The notes under the pieces were generated by a model, which was given only the letters and a program-made list of their open reading frames with translations, made no database searches and was not told the origin of the DNA. Both the position numbers and the translations under genes were made by a program. From assembly GCA_018902385.1 (NCBI GenBank), contig JABSSW010000035.1:372001-436000 (forward strand): a DNA stretch of 64,000 nucleotides, written 5' to 3'. Every line of letters starts with the position of its first letter. Position 1 is the first letter of the stretch. Source of the DNA: Physcia stellaris. Its lineage: Eukaryota; Ascomycota; Lecanoromycetes; Caliciales; Physciaceae. Below are positions 1-12,900 of the stretch, piece after piece.

Positions 1-2869
1 AGTCTGCTTTTGGCATCCATTATTGGTGAATGCGACATCCTAGCGGGTGAGGTCCAGCTACCTCAAACGCCATTGAACAACATCTCGAATTCACAGGTAA
101 CCCTTGACGATTGGGTCGTTGACTCAAACTTTGCTTACGTAGCTCAAGATCCCTGGATCGCAAATGCTACCTTCAGAGAGAATATCCTCTTCAGCTTACC
201 CTATGAGCATTCCCGCTATCAGAGAGTTATACATGCGTGCAGATTCGAGGCAGAACTCGTCGCTTTACCAGAGGGCGACATGACTTACATTGGTGTCAAC
301 GGTGTCAACTTGAGTGGCGGACAACGATGGCGACTTTGTTTCGCGCGGGCCTTATACTCACGAGCAGGGATTCTTGTTCTGGATGATATATTCAGTGCTT
401 TGGACGCACATACGAGGCTACATCTGTATGAACATGGTCTGACAGGGCCACTGGCTGAGAACCGGACAACAATCCTCGCTACCCACCACCTTTCTCTATG
501 CCTCCCTCATGCCGCTATTTGCGTGATTCTTGAGGATGGAGCGTTGAAATTCGCAGGATCAGTCGAGACGCTAAAACGGACTGAAAACCTAGCAAGAATG
601 GTATCTTTTTCTTGCAGTCCAGACGCAGACAATACCACTTCCCAGGAAGACAAACATATCTTAGGAAATCTACCTGCAGCGCCAGGCACACCGGTGGCCG
701 CTCAGAGCTCTCAACTCTCGAGGGTAGATGGTGGCTCTGAGCACAAAGAAGAGAAGCGCACCAGAGGCTCCACACCACTGTCAGTCTATACGACCTACCT
801 CACTAAGGGGAAGCAACTACCACTGTGGATCCTAGCACTCCTTATCTATATAGCATACACAGGTCTCATCTTTGTAAGGGTGAGTCGTCCCCTGTACTGA
901 TTGTCGACTCAAATACTGAACCATCCCAGTCCTGGTGGATCAGTGTTTGGACTAGCTCGTCAACCTCTCGAGCACGAATTGCACATCACTCCACACTGAT
1001 AACGACCAGCAGTCCTAATCACACGGCGGACATTAAAGTCTCTCGCGATGTGTTCTTCTACCTCGCAATTTACATTGCTATTTCTCTTTTTGCCTCTATC
1101 GTCGGAACTGCTCGACTTTTCGTCGTTACCCTTGCTTCACTGGCTTCTTCTCGAGTATTGTTTCGATCTCTTGTGTCTGCGGTTCTGCGGGCACCTCTCC
1201 CATGGTCAGATACCGTACCACTTGGACGTATTCTGAACCGGTTCACATCCGATCTCTACATGGTCGACTTACGACTCAATTACGATCTAGCAAATTTCAT
1301 TGCCAAAGTGCTTGAGTTTCTGGCGATCCTTGCTGCGGGCGTTCTGTTGTCCCCACCGCTGGCAGCCGTTGCACTCTTCTTGCTCGTATTCTGCATTAAG
1401 CTTTGTTTAACCTTTCTCGAAGGTGCTCGAGTAATCCAGCGTTTAGAAAGTGTCGCTCGAAGCCCCTGTTTGAGCTAATCGATTCTAGCTTGGCGGGCCT
1501 CACAACGATCCGTGCATACAGAAAGACCGAACATTATTGCCAAAGGATGTACTCCAGCGTCGATCGGCACGCTCAAGCACTATGGAATCTTTGGCTATTG
1601 AATCGTTGGCTAGGTTATCGCTTGCAGATTGTCGGTGCTATCTTCTCGACTGCTACCGCAGGCGTGGCGGTCTATTTCCCAACCATTTCTGCCGCCATGG
1701 CCGGCTTCGGCATGAGTTTTGCGTTACAATATAACTTTGCGTTGGCCATGGCACTAAGATTTTACGCTAATTTGGAGATGGGTATGAACGCAGCTGATCG
1801 TGTCATCGAATTTTGCAAAATTGAAACCGAGAATCAGGAAGGACTGGATCCCCCTGCAGCCTGGCCAACGGAAGGCCGTGTGGAGATCCGCAACCTCAAG
1901 GTCCGCTATGCGCCAGACCTCCCTCCAGTACTGAACGGTCTTTCCCTCAATGTTGAAAAAGGGCAATGGGTAGGTATCGTCGGACGGACTGCGGCCGGAA
2001 AATCTTCCTTGGCATTAGCTTTGTTCAGGTTCCTAGAAGCACAAAGTGGTCACATCAACATTGACGGTCTAGACATATCCAAGCTCAAATTAAGCGTATT
2101 AAGAAGTCGCCTGGTCATTCTTCCTCAGGAACCGGTGCTCTTCTCAGGAACGATCAGATCAAATCTGGATCCTTTTGGTGAGCATAGCGATGTGGAGCTC
2201 TATCGGGCCTTGGAACAAGTTAGTTTGATAGCGCCGGAAGCGGCGCCGTGGGCTCCAGAACACTCGAACCTTGGAGCCCTGAGTGAGCGCGAGAGGGTCG
2301 TACCATCTTCGAAATCACACAGCTCCCGCAGCGATCATCGTCGACTCTCAGCCACTCAATCTTCCCTGCCCCTTCCCTCAAGCATTTCAAAAGCAGGGTC
2401 CATCTTCGAGAATCCGCGACCCCTTGACCGCTTCGCCTCGCTCTCGACTTCTGTAGATGAAGGTGGCAAATCTTTCTCTCATGGCCAACGTCAACTTGTT
2501 TGTCTCGCGCGGGCTATTCTTTCGCGTCCCAAGATCTTGATCCTTGATGAGCCGACTTCAGCGGTCGACACTGGGACTAGTGCAGTCATACAGCAGTCTC
2601 TCCGCAGTGCGTTCAGCCGCGAGAACGGTGACACAACTCTTCTGGTCATTGCGCACCGTCTCAGCTCGGTTGCGGATTTCGATCGCATCATGGTCATGGA
2701 TAAGGGCCAGGCAGTTGAATTCGGGACACCAAAGGATCTGCTGCAGGCCGATGGAGGAGTCTTCAAGGAAATGGTCAGGCAGAGTGGGGAAAAGGCATTG
2801 GTGAAGCGTGCCATCTACGGCATGGACGTAGGTGTGAGCATTGAACAGCACAAAAGCTCTGATACATGA
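1..2869 (+). CDS. ABCC/MRP-type ABC transporter, 3' part, with a 1-nt frameshift
   Basis: The window opens inside nucleotide-binding domain 1 (NBD1), just after its Walker A. NBD1 shows the signature LSGGQRW (about nt 310-330) and a Walker B ending LDDIFSALD, with the D-for-E change usual in ABCC NBD1. An intron near 874-929 (or starting at 880) leads to the second transmembrane domain, beginning SWWISVW. NBD2 has Walker A GRTAAGKSS (about 1982-2008), a long serine-rich insert (about 2240-2450), signature SHGQRQLVCLARAIL, Walker B ILILDEPTSAVD and the H-loop AHRLSS. These are full-length ABC exporters of organic anions or metabolites in plasma or vacuolar membranes. The frame breaks in the CCCC run at 1463-1466: one extra C would join ...RLESVARSP to LFELIDSSLAGL, the usual family sequence, and no intron resolves it. 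It could be a pseudogene, a recent null allele or a sequencing error. The 5' half lies outside the window. Confidence 0.85.
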
Positions 2870-3517
2870 AGTGACTATGTCAATCTTAATTATCATGAAA
2901 ATGCATTTCACTCCTTCGAGTCAATCAACGTCAACAACTACTTCAGATGGCCGTTAAAATGGGTTGAAATATGTCCTTTAAACCTTTACAAGATTCACAA
3001 TCTCATCTGTCAAACCACTTATGTCTTTGATTCGGTGTGAACTGTCAGTAAAGAGCAAATTGCCAGAACGAACCGTACGGTTATGAAGTCTCCGACAAGG
3101 AGTACGGGCGTACTGGGTAGGTATGTATAATGAAAGCTGTAGATGATTGAACATTGACTTGAAGTCAGTCACAACAAACTTCAAGAAATGAGTGCATGAA
3201 AGCGGCTTTCGAATTTCGACAGTTTATGTATGATCATTCTGTAAACTGTATCAGACAATTCGTCCTTAATAGTTTGATCTGTGGGGCATGAGTGAAAAAG
3301 AGGAAGCTCGATATGGAAGGTACCGAATACTTTGCGTGCAGACTAAACTGTAGTGTGATATCATGTCTGGTTTATGCTTGCTGTTGGCAAAGTATGCGCT
3401 CTCATCCTGTTCAACCTCTGGCACATTTCCCTGTGGTTACCCATCATGCCGTTGATCTGCCTCATGATCCTACGGCCAACCTTCCTGAACCTTTTGGATT
3501 TTGTCAAAATCACGAGC
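2870..3517. other. Intergenic, convergent 3' flanks
   Basis: This stretch lies between the 3' ends of the ABC transporter (+) and the CoA ligase-like gene (-). Short open stretches show no codon structure or motif. I see no RNA gene or repeat. Confidence 0.5.
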
Positions 3518-5467
3518 TTAACAACCCTGTAGTCCAGCCCAGTCCCAGGCTCTACGCAGCGTTATCTGTTCGTTGTGGATATCCCATAGCTCTACATCGA
3601 CCGGTAGTTGACAAAACTCTGTTAGGGGAAAGTACCTTTCTACAACCTTTCTTCGTATAACCTTACCAGAAACCGTCAATGGAATTTCTTCTCCGGCTCT
3701 CAACAGACGCAGGGCGGTCGGCAGCTTGTAGTACAGCAATTTTTCGGATAGATGCTTGCGGACCGTGGCAAGATCAGTATGCAAGAAGTCTGGATGGAAG
3801 CGGACAAGAGCAGCCACACGAGTCGTAGCATCTTTGTCTGGGATCGACACAATACAAGCCTCATGGATGAAAGGAAGTTCCATGAGACATGATTCTACCT
3901 CGTGAATAGGCACTTTGAAGCCGTGATATCGTAGGACTATCTGAAGTTAGTAAAAGCTTTCTAATGCACGATATAGATATACTAACAGTCCGTTGAGATT
4001 CGGCCTTCAATAACGTACTCATTATCAACACAGTATGCGTAGTCCCCAGTCTTGAAGAAACCATCACTAGTAAAAGCTGCCCGGGTGGCATCATGATCGT
4101 CCAGATAGCTGTTTGTACCATTAGTACAATCTATCACTGAAAGGTATGAATGAAGCTTCACGCACTGTGAAAATAGAGACCGAGTTTTTATTAAAATCTC
4201 GCCACGATCATGTTCTGAGAGCTTGACGGTAACACCGCTCTCCGGCCTCCCCAAACAGCGCTGAAGTGAGGCATAATGGTTAGCAAGGGTTCCTTGCCAT
4301 TCGTACTACGGAGTAACCAAGACATAACTACCTCAAGATGTCGGTCAGTGGAGCTATCTGTCAACATGCCCGGGCCTCCCGTTTCAGTGCATCCATAGGA
4401 TACCTCTAGGGACACTCCGATGGTTGATCGCCAGAAAGAGAGCAGCGAAGGCGTTGGTGCTCCTCCACCAAGACGAGCAACACGAATACTTTGAGCGCCT
4501 CTGATGTATCTATCTAATTTGGCAGTTGGCAGGCCGCTCAAGTTTTCTTGGAAATGCTTCATCATTTTCCACCACATTGGTACTATACAGCATAGCATAG
4601 TGACATCTCCTTTGCAAACTCTTTCCCAGATTGTAGCTTCATGTGCTTCAATAACCTCCTGTCGAGTCCCACTTATTACTAAGTTGAGAATAGAACGCAA
4701 TCCACCGATCCAATGAACGGGGCGATGCGTTAGGAACACGTCACAGACTGATGTTCCATAGCCATGGTAGAAGAAGAGCCGGGAGTGTACAACCCCTTTT
4801 GGAGGTCCTGTGGTTCCAGATGTGAAGAGTATAAGGCTAGGTCGAGCAGGTGCTATTGTCATCGTTTCGTCGACATCGATTGTAACGGTCATAGAAGGGT
4901 TTTGAGGTGACGATTCCCGGTTCAAAATCGGATAAGTGGTAACTTTGTGACCTTTAATATCTGCATGTTGTTGGATGTCTTTGGCAAGCTGCCAAGACGC
5001 TGAACTTGCCAGTATCAAACCAGATTTACATTGCTGGAGTAGGTGATGGGCTTCTTCGGGCAAAATATCCGGTGCTTTCAGATGAGTTATGTTTAGACAT
5101 TCTGGCTATCCGGACACAAAGAAGAATTGGGGAGCAGATTGTCAGAGAATTTACCTAATGGAACCAAAGCCCCTCCAACCGCAAGAACTGAGAAGGAAGC
5201 CACGATGAATTCGTAGTTCCCTCGGGAGAGAATGAAAATATATGGGGTGTCTGCTGCAATTCTTCCTTTCTCATCAAACATCGATGCTGGAAGGCTTTCA
5301 TACAAACGTTGACGTAAAAGTAGGACATCGTGAAATAGTTGAGGATATTTGGCACTAACCCCACAAGATGGATCATGGATGATGACACTTTGAATGGATT
5401 TGCTTTTCTCGACAAGCCTTTGAAATATGGGCTCGTTTGGTACTTTTGCTGAAAATGACAAAGTCAT
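3518..5467 (-). CDS. AMP-forming acyl/aryl-CoA ligase-like enzyme (ANL superfamily)
   Basis: Five exons (5467-5155, 5074-4332, 4260-4166, 4108-3987, 3936-3518) sum to 1,692 nt and give 563 residues, a normal length for the family. The P-loop motif FTSGTTGPPKGVVHS, the A5-type motif YGCTETGG, the hinge-region GFFKTGDYAY, GRISTDFLRYHGFKVP, and the catalytic-lysine region PLTVSGKVIRR near the C-terminus are all present in order. Such enzymes adenylate a carboxylate with ATP and transfer it to CoA. The overall pattern (VPLAPDILPEEAHHLL, then HWIGGLRSILN) resembles the malonyl/acyl-CoA synthetase (ACSF3-like) branch, but substrate cannot be read from sequence. No peroxisomal SKL-type end is seen (the C-terminus is LQGC). 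It is divergent from the VAO-type oxidase with a 482-bp shared upstream region, suggesting co-regulation in aromatic or polyketide acid metabolism. That role is inference. Confidence 0.85.
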
Positions 5468-5949
5468 ATTGAATTCGCGTGATAATCATACCGGATGAGA
5501 GCGATGTTCGGTGAAAACTAGGTCAATTAGACTCAGAGTCAACGAACAGCAGACATATGTGCGGATTACGCATTGACCAACGTGCGCTTGGACCTTCACT
5601 AAAGCGTCATGGGCATTCTCGATCTGAGGGTCTAGATCAGCGGCTGCGGATATACTCGTGTTCTCAATATGGATCCTAAGGTAGCGGGATTATGCGACTT
5701 CATCCAGTCACTTGCTTGAACCTAGTATGCATTACGAAAACGCACAATGCAGACTGAGCTACCTACGTACTCTACGTCAGAACATTCAAAACTTATCGGT
5801 CACTTAAAGTGTTCGCGATCGACGCCCAAAGACTGCGCAGAAATGATAGCCGGGTCTTCTTCGATAAGTCTCTGTGGGGACATCTACTAAATATATGAGG
5901 AAAACCCTGATAGAGTTTTGGGTATTTCAATTACCGATACAGCTACAGG
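5468..5949. promoter_or_regulatory. Shared divergent promoter of the CoA ligase and VAO-type genes
   Basis: A 482-bp region separates two divergently oriented start codons. A TATA-like stretch (taaatatatga, about 5888-5898) lies about 50-60 bp upstream of the oxidase start on the + strand. No operator could be identified by eye. The assignment rests on gene layout. Confidence 0.5.
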
Positions 5950-7991
5950 ATGGTCCGACAGTACGAGGATTACGTTGTGCAGCAGGCTCATGACCGCGTC
6001 TTCGAACTAGGCCGGTCAGTGCCTCAATACTGTTTCCCTCCAGGCATGACAGAAGACCAGTTCTATGATGTGGTTCAAAGTATGAAGACTATTGTGGGTG
6101 ATGATCAAGTCTACATCAGGGAATCGCTACTGCATTTCTCCGACCCTTTCTCCCCAAGTCCAAAGAATTTCCCCTCCGCCGCGGCTTGGTGCGTAGAAAT
6201 CGTTCTGATCTCCAGCTTTGTTTCCAAATGTATTAACATTAACATCAGCCCAAAATCTACTGAAGAGATCAGAGAGATATTGGCCCTAGCGAATGAACTG
6301 CATCTTCCTCTATGGATTACCTCTAGAGGCAAGAATTTGGGGTCAGCTAGCATGCTCTCTTCGATATTATTTGGAACAAACTGATTGGTCTGGGATGCAG
6401 ATATGGTGGTCCTTCGCCACGTGTTAGAGGATCTGTCATCCTATCTTTACATCGTATGGATCGTATTCTGGAGGTTAACGAGAAAGCTGCATATGCTGTG
6501 GTCGAGCCAGGTGTGACATTCTTCGACCTATATCGCTATTGTAGAAAGTACGCCTCAACAGTGTGGCCCAGCGTGCCTGCAATAGCCTGGGGAAGCGTTG
6601 TTGGTAATGTATGACTGAACCCTCTCCGGTGAGCCGTGCACGGTTTGTTGCAATTATTAAGACGTGAAATCTAGACTCTTGATCGCGGGTTTGGCTATAC
6701 TGCGCAAGGGAATCATCAAGATTATATATGCGGGATGGAAGTGATTTTACCCGATGGAGATGTTATTCGTACCGGACAATGGGCAGTGGACAAGTCCCCT
6801 AGTGCGTTCGCGTGCAGAGCTGGATTCGGTCCGCAAGTAGACGGGCTCTTTCTGCAAAGTAACCTTGGCATTGTCACAAAGCTCGGGATATGGGTGCAGC
6901 CACAGCCAGATGCGATCATGTCAGTATGTTTAGATATGGAGGACCTGGACGACCTGGACGACTTGATCGAAATCCTGGCGGAGCTGCGACGCGAGAACAT
7001 TCTGCAGAACGATCCTTCCATTTTCAACGTCTTTCGAAGTATCAGCCGAAAGGGTCCACGGCATCAGGTATATCCTGACCCAGGGGCCATCCCAGAAAAC
7101 GTGCTCAAAGCGATCATGGGAGAACATGGGTGGGTTTACTGGAAAACGTGGTTTAGCTTCTACGGCGCAAAGGATATGGTTTTGTTCAGGCTCGCCTTCA
7201 CGCAAAAGACCGTCGCCAGGATAAGCCCTCGATCCCGACTCTCTTACAAAACCTTTGAAGGCCAGGATGGAGAGAAAGCCGATCCTACAGTGATTCCAGC
7301 AGAATGGCAACCAGCAAATGCTGGAGTCCCCACCATACATTTTGCATCAACTATTGATTATAATGCGCCTTCAGAGGGATCTGGAGGTCACCTGGATTTC
7401 TCTCCTATCTTACCTTATGACGGGAAATTGAACTTGGAATGGTTTCACGAAGCAACCCGCATATGCCGTAGCCACGGCTTTGACAGTTTTGTTGGAGGTC
7501 ATGCTTTCACTAAACATCTAATCCTTGTTCACATGATTTTATTCAACCGTACTGACGAAGATCATGTAAGTTCAGCGAAAGCACTGTGGCATGATCTTGC
7601 TGGCAAAGCGAAGGAATATAATCTCGCCAACTATCGAACCCACCTAGATTACATGGGTGAGCCTCTTTTGATCTTTTTTCCCTTTTCGGTGATTCTTTGA
7701 GAAGCGGCAACTGATATTTCTGGCCAGACGTAGTGCAGGGATCCTACAATTTCAACAACAACGCCCATAAGAGATTCATCGAAACATTAAAGGTCAGTCA
7801 AAGCATTTGGTAACGTCAATGTCATCATCCCATTATCGAGACCATCAGAATCAATTGCTTATTATTCAAGAGTATAGGATTCTGTGGATCCAAATGGCAT
7901 TTTATCACCAGGGAAATCGGGCATCTGGCTAAAAGCATATCGAGGTAACTATCAACAGGAATCAGATACGGGAGTACTGCAAAGTGAATAG
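5950..7991 (+). CDS. Vanillyl-alcohol-oxidase-type FAD oxidase (VAO/PCMH fold)
   Basis: Six exons (5950-6188, 6249-6341, 6401-6608, 6675-7656, 7728-7792, 7878-7991) sum to 1,701 nt, giving 566 residues; fungal VAO is about 560. The FAD-binding half reads PLWITSRGKNLG, then YGGPSPRVRGSV, VEPGVTFFDLYRYC, AWGSVVGN, LDRGFGYT and GMEVILPDGDVIRTGQWA. The C-terminus carries the family ending DPNGILSPGKSGIW. VAO-type enzymes oxidise para-substituted phenols (vanillyl alcohol, 4-allylphenols such as eugenol), producing hydrogen peroxide. I could not verify the covalent-FAD histidine without an alignment. No signal peptide is visible at MVRQYEDYVVQQ, so a cytosolic or peroxisomal place is likely. The start at 5950 keeps the frame open and matches the family N-terminus. 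The intron at 6342 has a weak donor (GTCAGC), but the join restores NLGYGGP exactly. Confidence 0.88.
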
Positions 7992-9141
7992 GCAATTCGG
8001 CATAGCTCCTTGGCATGCAAACCTCCCTATAGAGTATTAGGAGTGTATGTCATCTGTTCTCTGCTCTGTTGATGGCAGATAGCATCTCTTTGTTCCTAAT
8101 GGAACTAGGGGAAGGCTGTATGATCGCTCGAAGATTGCGTGATTCAGGTATCAGCTTATCGGTGAAGAGATCGCTTGATTTAATGGTACAAATGATGAGC
8201 AGTACAGCTTAAGCCATCCGGTTTCTGACAAAACAATATATGTGGACTGAGCATTACGGGCAACAGATAGTGCTCATTTCTCCACCACAACAACATACCA
8301 TTTTCCGATGTCCTCCTTATTCCCTTCAAGGCCATGCGCGTTGTCCTTCTCGCCGTCTCAGCTACCAAACAACGCGATCGCACCTCCGACGTCCTGTACT
8401 TTACCAATGTTGTTGTAATTTTACTTCATTGGAGTCCTCCCATGCTATGAAGTAAGGAGCCGGGTGCTATCCTCACAGTCAACCGACAGGAGATTCGAAC
8501 TTTTGATCCGGAGTCCACCTGGCCGGCATGTGTTACTGTAGACAAAGATAGGAGGAGCATGGAAGGGTTTCTTGCTGAGCCATTGTCTCAATTGCTGACG
8601 AATTTGAATTGGAACCTAGCTAAGAGGAAGATTATGAACGCTGTTAAGTGTGACCTTCAAGTCGTTTGAATCGGACCGAATGTTTATATCGTTGGAGAGG
8701 TGTGGAGTTTCATTCCGTTCGAATATGCAGTTGTTCAATCTAGGCAACGATTTCATTGTCTTCCATGAATTTATCTATGGTAGGCCGCCTGAGCAATTAA
8801 TTGTCCTCAAAAGTGAAACATCAGGAAGGCGATAGGAGGTCGAAAAAACGGGCTCCCGGTGATTAAGCTCATTATACTACATGATGCACGAGAGAGTTGA
8901 TGAAGGCGACATGATGAGATTACGAGTACTTTGAGTGTCTGCTTCGCGTGTACTCGTACGGAGTATTCATGCAAGTATCATAACGATTAGGCGCACGATT
9001 CGACCCCGACGGACCCGACACGCGACAACTTGATCCCGCAACAAAATGAGCATTCATCCAAAACATGACACTTAAGGCTGTACCCATCAAGTGCTCTTTG
9101 AAGGCCACGTTGGCGTTGTTTGCCTTCTTGACCAGAGCGCT
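7992..9141. other. Intergenic region, no supported gene
   Basis: About 1.15 kb between the oxidase and the small secreted-protein gene. Short open stretches at 8240-8455 and 8650-8835 show no motif or splice logic. Nothing further could be supported. Confidence 0.4.
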
Positions 9142-9684
9142 ATGGCTTTCAACATTTGCCTGCAATTCCTTGCGCTGTTCATCGCCATTGGCACTGTGTT
9201 AGCATTACGACCTCCAGCCGCTTTCGCCCAAACACTGAACCATACCGATGTTTTGTCGGTACCCTTGAACCGAGACTTCTATTGCTTTCCGGGATCCCGA
9301 CTGTCCATCCGTCGTCTAAACTTCAACGAATGCGCAGCAGCCATTTTGCAGCTGCCCTCAAATCACGTCATCGGCACGTTCCATCGAGAGGGGGATAATG
9401 ATCAATTCCGACTGCCAGTCGTCAAGTTCTCCGGGAACTGTGCTGTTAAGGTAGACATCCGAGAAGGGTTCTCAGACGAGAGAGCTATCTGGCTAGGCCT
9501 GGGCGTGGTAGCAGCGCATTTGAATGCTGCTTGCTCCAATCATTTTTATGGGAAGAGGTACAAAGGCGGTTGGACCAGTGCCGGTAACAGTGACAGAATT
9601 AAGATATCCATCAAGCCTAGGGGCGACACAGGGAGTGCCAGAGGGAACAGCCACACACTCGAAGCGGAGGAAGCTTTTCTATGA
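9142..9684 (+). CDS. Small secreted cysteine-containing protein, function unknown
   Basis: A single exon encodes 180 residues from the ATG at 9142. The N-terminus (MAFNICLQFLALFIAIG, then TVLALRPPAAFA) is a good signal peptide with an AFA-type cleavage site. An ATG-less open stretch continues upstream to 9091, but the signal peptide decides the start. The mature part has four cysteines, in FYCFPGS, NECAAA, GNCAVKV and NAACSN, which could form two disulfides. A conserved-looking core (SDERAIWLGLGVVAAHLNAAC, about 21 residues in full, then GGWTSAGNSDRIKI) resembles a class of small secreted proteins common in plant-associated and lichenised ascomycetes; I cannot name the family with certainty. 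The tail is hydrophilic and may be disordered. It could be an effector-like or cell-wall-associated protein. No enzyme motif is visible. Confidence 0.7.
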   Translation: MAFNICLQFLALFIAIGTVLALRPPAAFAQTLNHTDVLSVPLNRDFYCFPGSRLSIRRLNFNECAAAILQLPSNHVIGTFHREGDNDQFRLPVVKFSGNCAVKVDIREGFSDERAIWLGLGVVAAHLNAACSNHFYGKRYKGGWTSAGNSDRIKISIKPRGDTGSARGNSHTLEAEEAFL

Positions 9685-9934
9685 GTAAGAAGATGGCAAA
9701 CCAGCAGCCTGAGAGAGCAGTGGCAATCGGCGTACCCAGATTCCTGCAAAGTGGTATTCACTGTACGAAGATGAAATCTTGTCGTACGGAGGATCGCGGA
9801 TCAAGAGCAATTCTGGTCATCAGTGAAACCGATAATGAAATGCCAGCCCTGTTCGTCGATCAGCGGGTGGTCGAGACTACTACGGTAAATTTGATCAAGG
9901 GACCAGAATGACTGGTTAAAGCATGACATTGTCC

Positions 9935-12900
9935 TTAGTCTGTGCGTTCTGAGTCACCTCCACCTCGGTCTAGCCTGATAGGGTTCTCCTGCTGTGCAGC
10001 TTCGCTTGACTGTCGAAACTTCTCCTCTGCTAAACTTTGCTTCTTGACGTACTCGAGAACGATCTCTTCTTCTGTCATCTGCTTCTCGAGTCCTTTCTCA
10101 TGCTCTTCGTGTAATTTCTTCGACTCATCGAGCGCACGTTGTAGATCTTTGTCCCAGTGTCCCGCATCGTGTAGCTTCTTTGAACTTTCCAATGCAATCT
10201 TGATGTTTTTATCATCATCCGTATCGACTCCCGAGTCGTCAAAGTCAACATCGGCAACGTCACTTTGGCGACTTGCCAACGGCGAAGGTTGATGTACGCT
10301 ACTGTGTAGAGCAGCGTAGAGTTGTTCCAAATCCTCCTTGTTGTGATGCCGACTCTGGGCGGCTTCGGCGACACTCGCTTGAATAGCTCTTTGGAGTGCC
10401 TCGTCTTCATCCCCATCATGCGATGCACGCTGAAGCTCTGCAAGACTTGCACGAAGTACCTTCTCAATCAGCGCGTCCTCATCTGAATTGCCTTTTGAAG
10501 TGGTAGCGATAGTCGTTCTGATAGCTTCTTCATACTCCGAAGGCTCTGGATGAGCCGACGACACCTTGGGATATGTCTGGGCATGTTGAAGAGGTGTGGG
10601 CGCAGGCTCAACCTCGGGAGCGATACTGTTCCCGTTTTTGGGTTTGCTGACTTTCTTTTGAGCCCTTTTGCCCAAAACGGTCTTCTTCTCATCGTAACTC
10701 GAATGTCTAGTCTTTAAGAAGCGGCAAGGTGGCGGCGTTTTATGATGCTTGACTTGATGCTTTTCCTTGCCGAGCTCAAGCTGTATATCATGCCATCGTC
10801 GCACAGCATCCAGCCTCTGGTCTTCCGTAGAGCGACTGCACTCGTCATATCCTTGAGCTGTCCGTGCAGCCACAACATAGTTCTCGACAGTAGCACCATG
10901 ATGCTTTCGAAGCTCCTTGTAAATACCTTTGAAGGTGTATGCCGGAATCGCGAAAGCAGCTAGAGACTTAGCGGTTATTGATCAAACAGCTGACTAACGC
11001 ATACGATGGCAGGTGGATCTACAGCCACCGTCACGGGGAAAAGGAACTTCGTACTTACCCGCCTGTGGTTTTAAAACAACGCCTCCAAGGCCTTTGCCAA
11101 AGCCTTTAATCAATCCGAATAAACCGTCTTTCTTAGCGCCTTCCAGAGGCTGTGTGACTAGGCCTGATATACCATCATATAACCCATAGCCAAATTCCTG
11201 AGGGTATGAGTGAGAGGAAATGATAGGTCTAAAGGACACGTACTTGACCTGCAACTCTGAGACCGCTTTGAATTCCTGTGACTTTGTTTGTCTGACGGAC
11301 ACTTTCGTCGCCGTACAGCTTAGGTGCATTATGAAAACCTCTGGCCAGGCTCATTGTAAAGTCCAATGGAGATTTTAGTCCAACACCTACAATTCGTCCG
11401 ACACCTTTACCCGTGCGCAAAGCTGACTCCAACGTCATTTGATTTCCCTCAGGCTCTATTTGTGAGCGTTTCCCAGAACGACCCGGTGATTGACTTCTCG
11501 AGATCCCGCTTGGAGACCGTGAACGGGGTGATGACCTTCCGATAGCTTTACCCAACATACTTCTATGATCTGAAGTTAACCTCGGCGATAAAGGGGCGGA
11601 ATCCCTTTCTTCATCCTTGGATATGTTTGTTGGTTCTGCTGTGATGCCAGGATTATCTGGGTTCACAATGTCCGTTGTCGGTGGAGATGCAAGCGACTCT
11701 GTGGAGTGAGACAGATTGAGAGAGGTTGTTGGGGATCTCCCACGAGAAGCATGGGTCGACGCGGCCTCTGTGATTGAGCCAGAACTTGGGTTCCCCTTAC
11801 TTGTATGACTGGATTGACTGTTTGGCGTGATCTTGACAGCTTTTAGAAATTCTATTGGAAAATCCGCGACACCCATCATGAGGCTACCAATGGTTCCAAG
11901 CAGGGCAGCTGCGGCACCAGTAACGGGATCCCACGGCCCATCCTCAGAGTCATACTCTCTAGGCCGATATCTATAGTACTTAGGTTGGCATAACCTAACA
12001 CGAGGACAGTTCACTTACAGCTTCAAGTCGTTGAAATCCAACACGCCTTCATTTGCTAATGCTGTTGCAGCAAATGCACTAAGCCTAATCTTTGTTCGTT
12101 TCACACGCCAGACGGCTGCTCGGCTTGGTGCGACTGTACATCGCAATGAGTCAATATCAAGGTTGTTGATGAAACTCTGAGCGCCGAGCTCGGTTCCTCT
12201 CTCAGAGCTAATGCGAGCGCCTAGCTCCCGGGCTCTCTGCAACGCTGTCGGCTTTAGAGCCTCATTGATCGCGGAGGCCAATTTGTCTGACGTAAGTTGT
12301 TTGCTTGGAATAGGCAAGGGTCCGGCTCCTGCGCTGGCCACCATCGCCCCCCAGAAAGGTTGGTCTCCGAAAAACGGGACCACAACCGTAGGCTTCCCAA
12401 GAGCGATACCAGCTGCGGTGGTGCCAGCCCCACCGTGGTGTACAACGCAAGATACATGCTTGAAGAGCCAGTCGTGAGGGACATTGCCAAGCATAAAGAC
12501 ACCCTCCGGAACACCCAACTGGTCCGCTCCGAATCCGCCCCAGCCTTTTGACACTAGTGCTCTTTGGCCGGTCTTCGTCACGGCCTCGAAAATCAGCCTT
12601 GTCATAGCATTCGGGTCATCGACAACAATGGAACCAAATCCAATGTAGATTGGAGGGGGGCCGGCTTCTAAGAAAGCAGCAAGATCAGGCTCGGGGGTAA
12701 ATGAATTCGCTAACGAGAGGAAATAGAATCCGGAGATAGATATATGGGGGCCCCAATCCTTTGGCTTGGGTATCAATGCTGGTGACCTTGCCATCAATGA
12801 ATAAGGTTTCATCTGGTAAGTGAGACTCATGCACTCACCAGCAGTACGTATAGGGAACACGGAGACGACTTGCCATGCCAGGAGCCCACATTATACTTAC

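Noticed and set aside
1387-1439. Intron that would explain the ABC transporter frame break
   Set aside because: It would delete conserved sequence (GARVIQRLESVARSP depends on it) and does not restore the frame at LFELIDSS.
12787-12838. Coding start at [17 protein letters not shown] before the sugar-binding half of the glucosyltransferase
   Set aside because: This stretch is an intron; splicing 12839 to 12786 restores [17 protein letters not shown].
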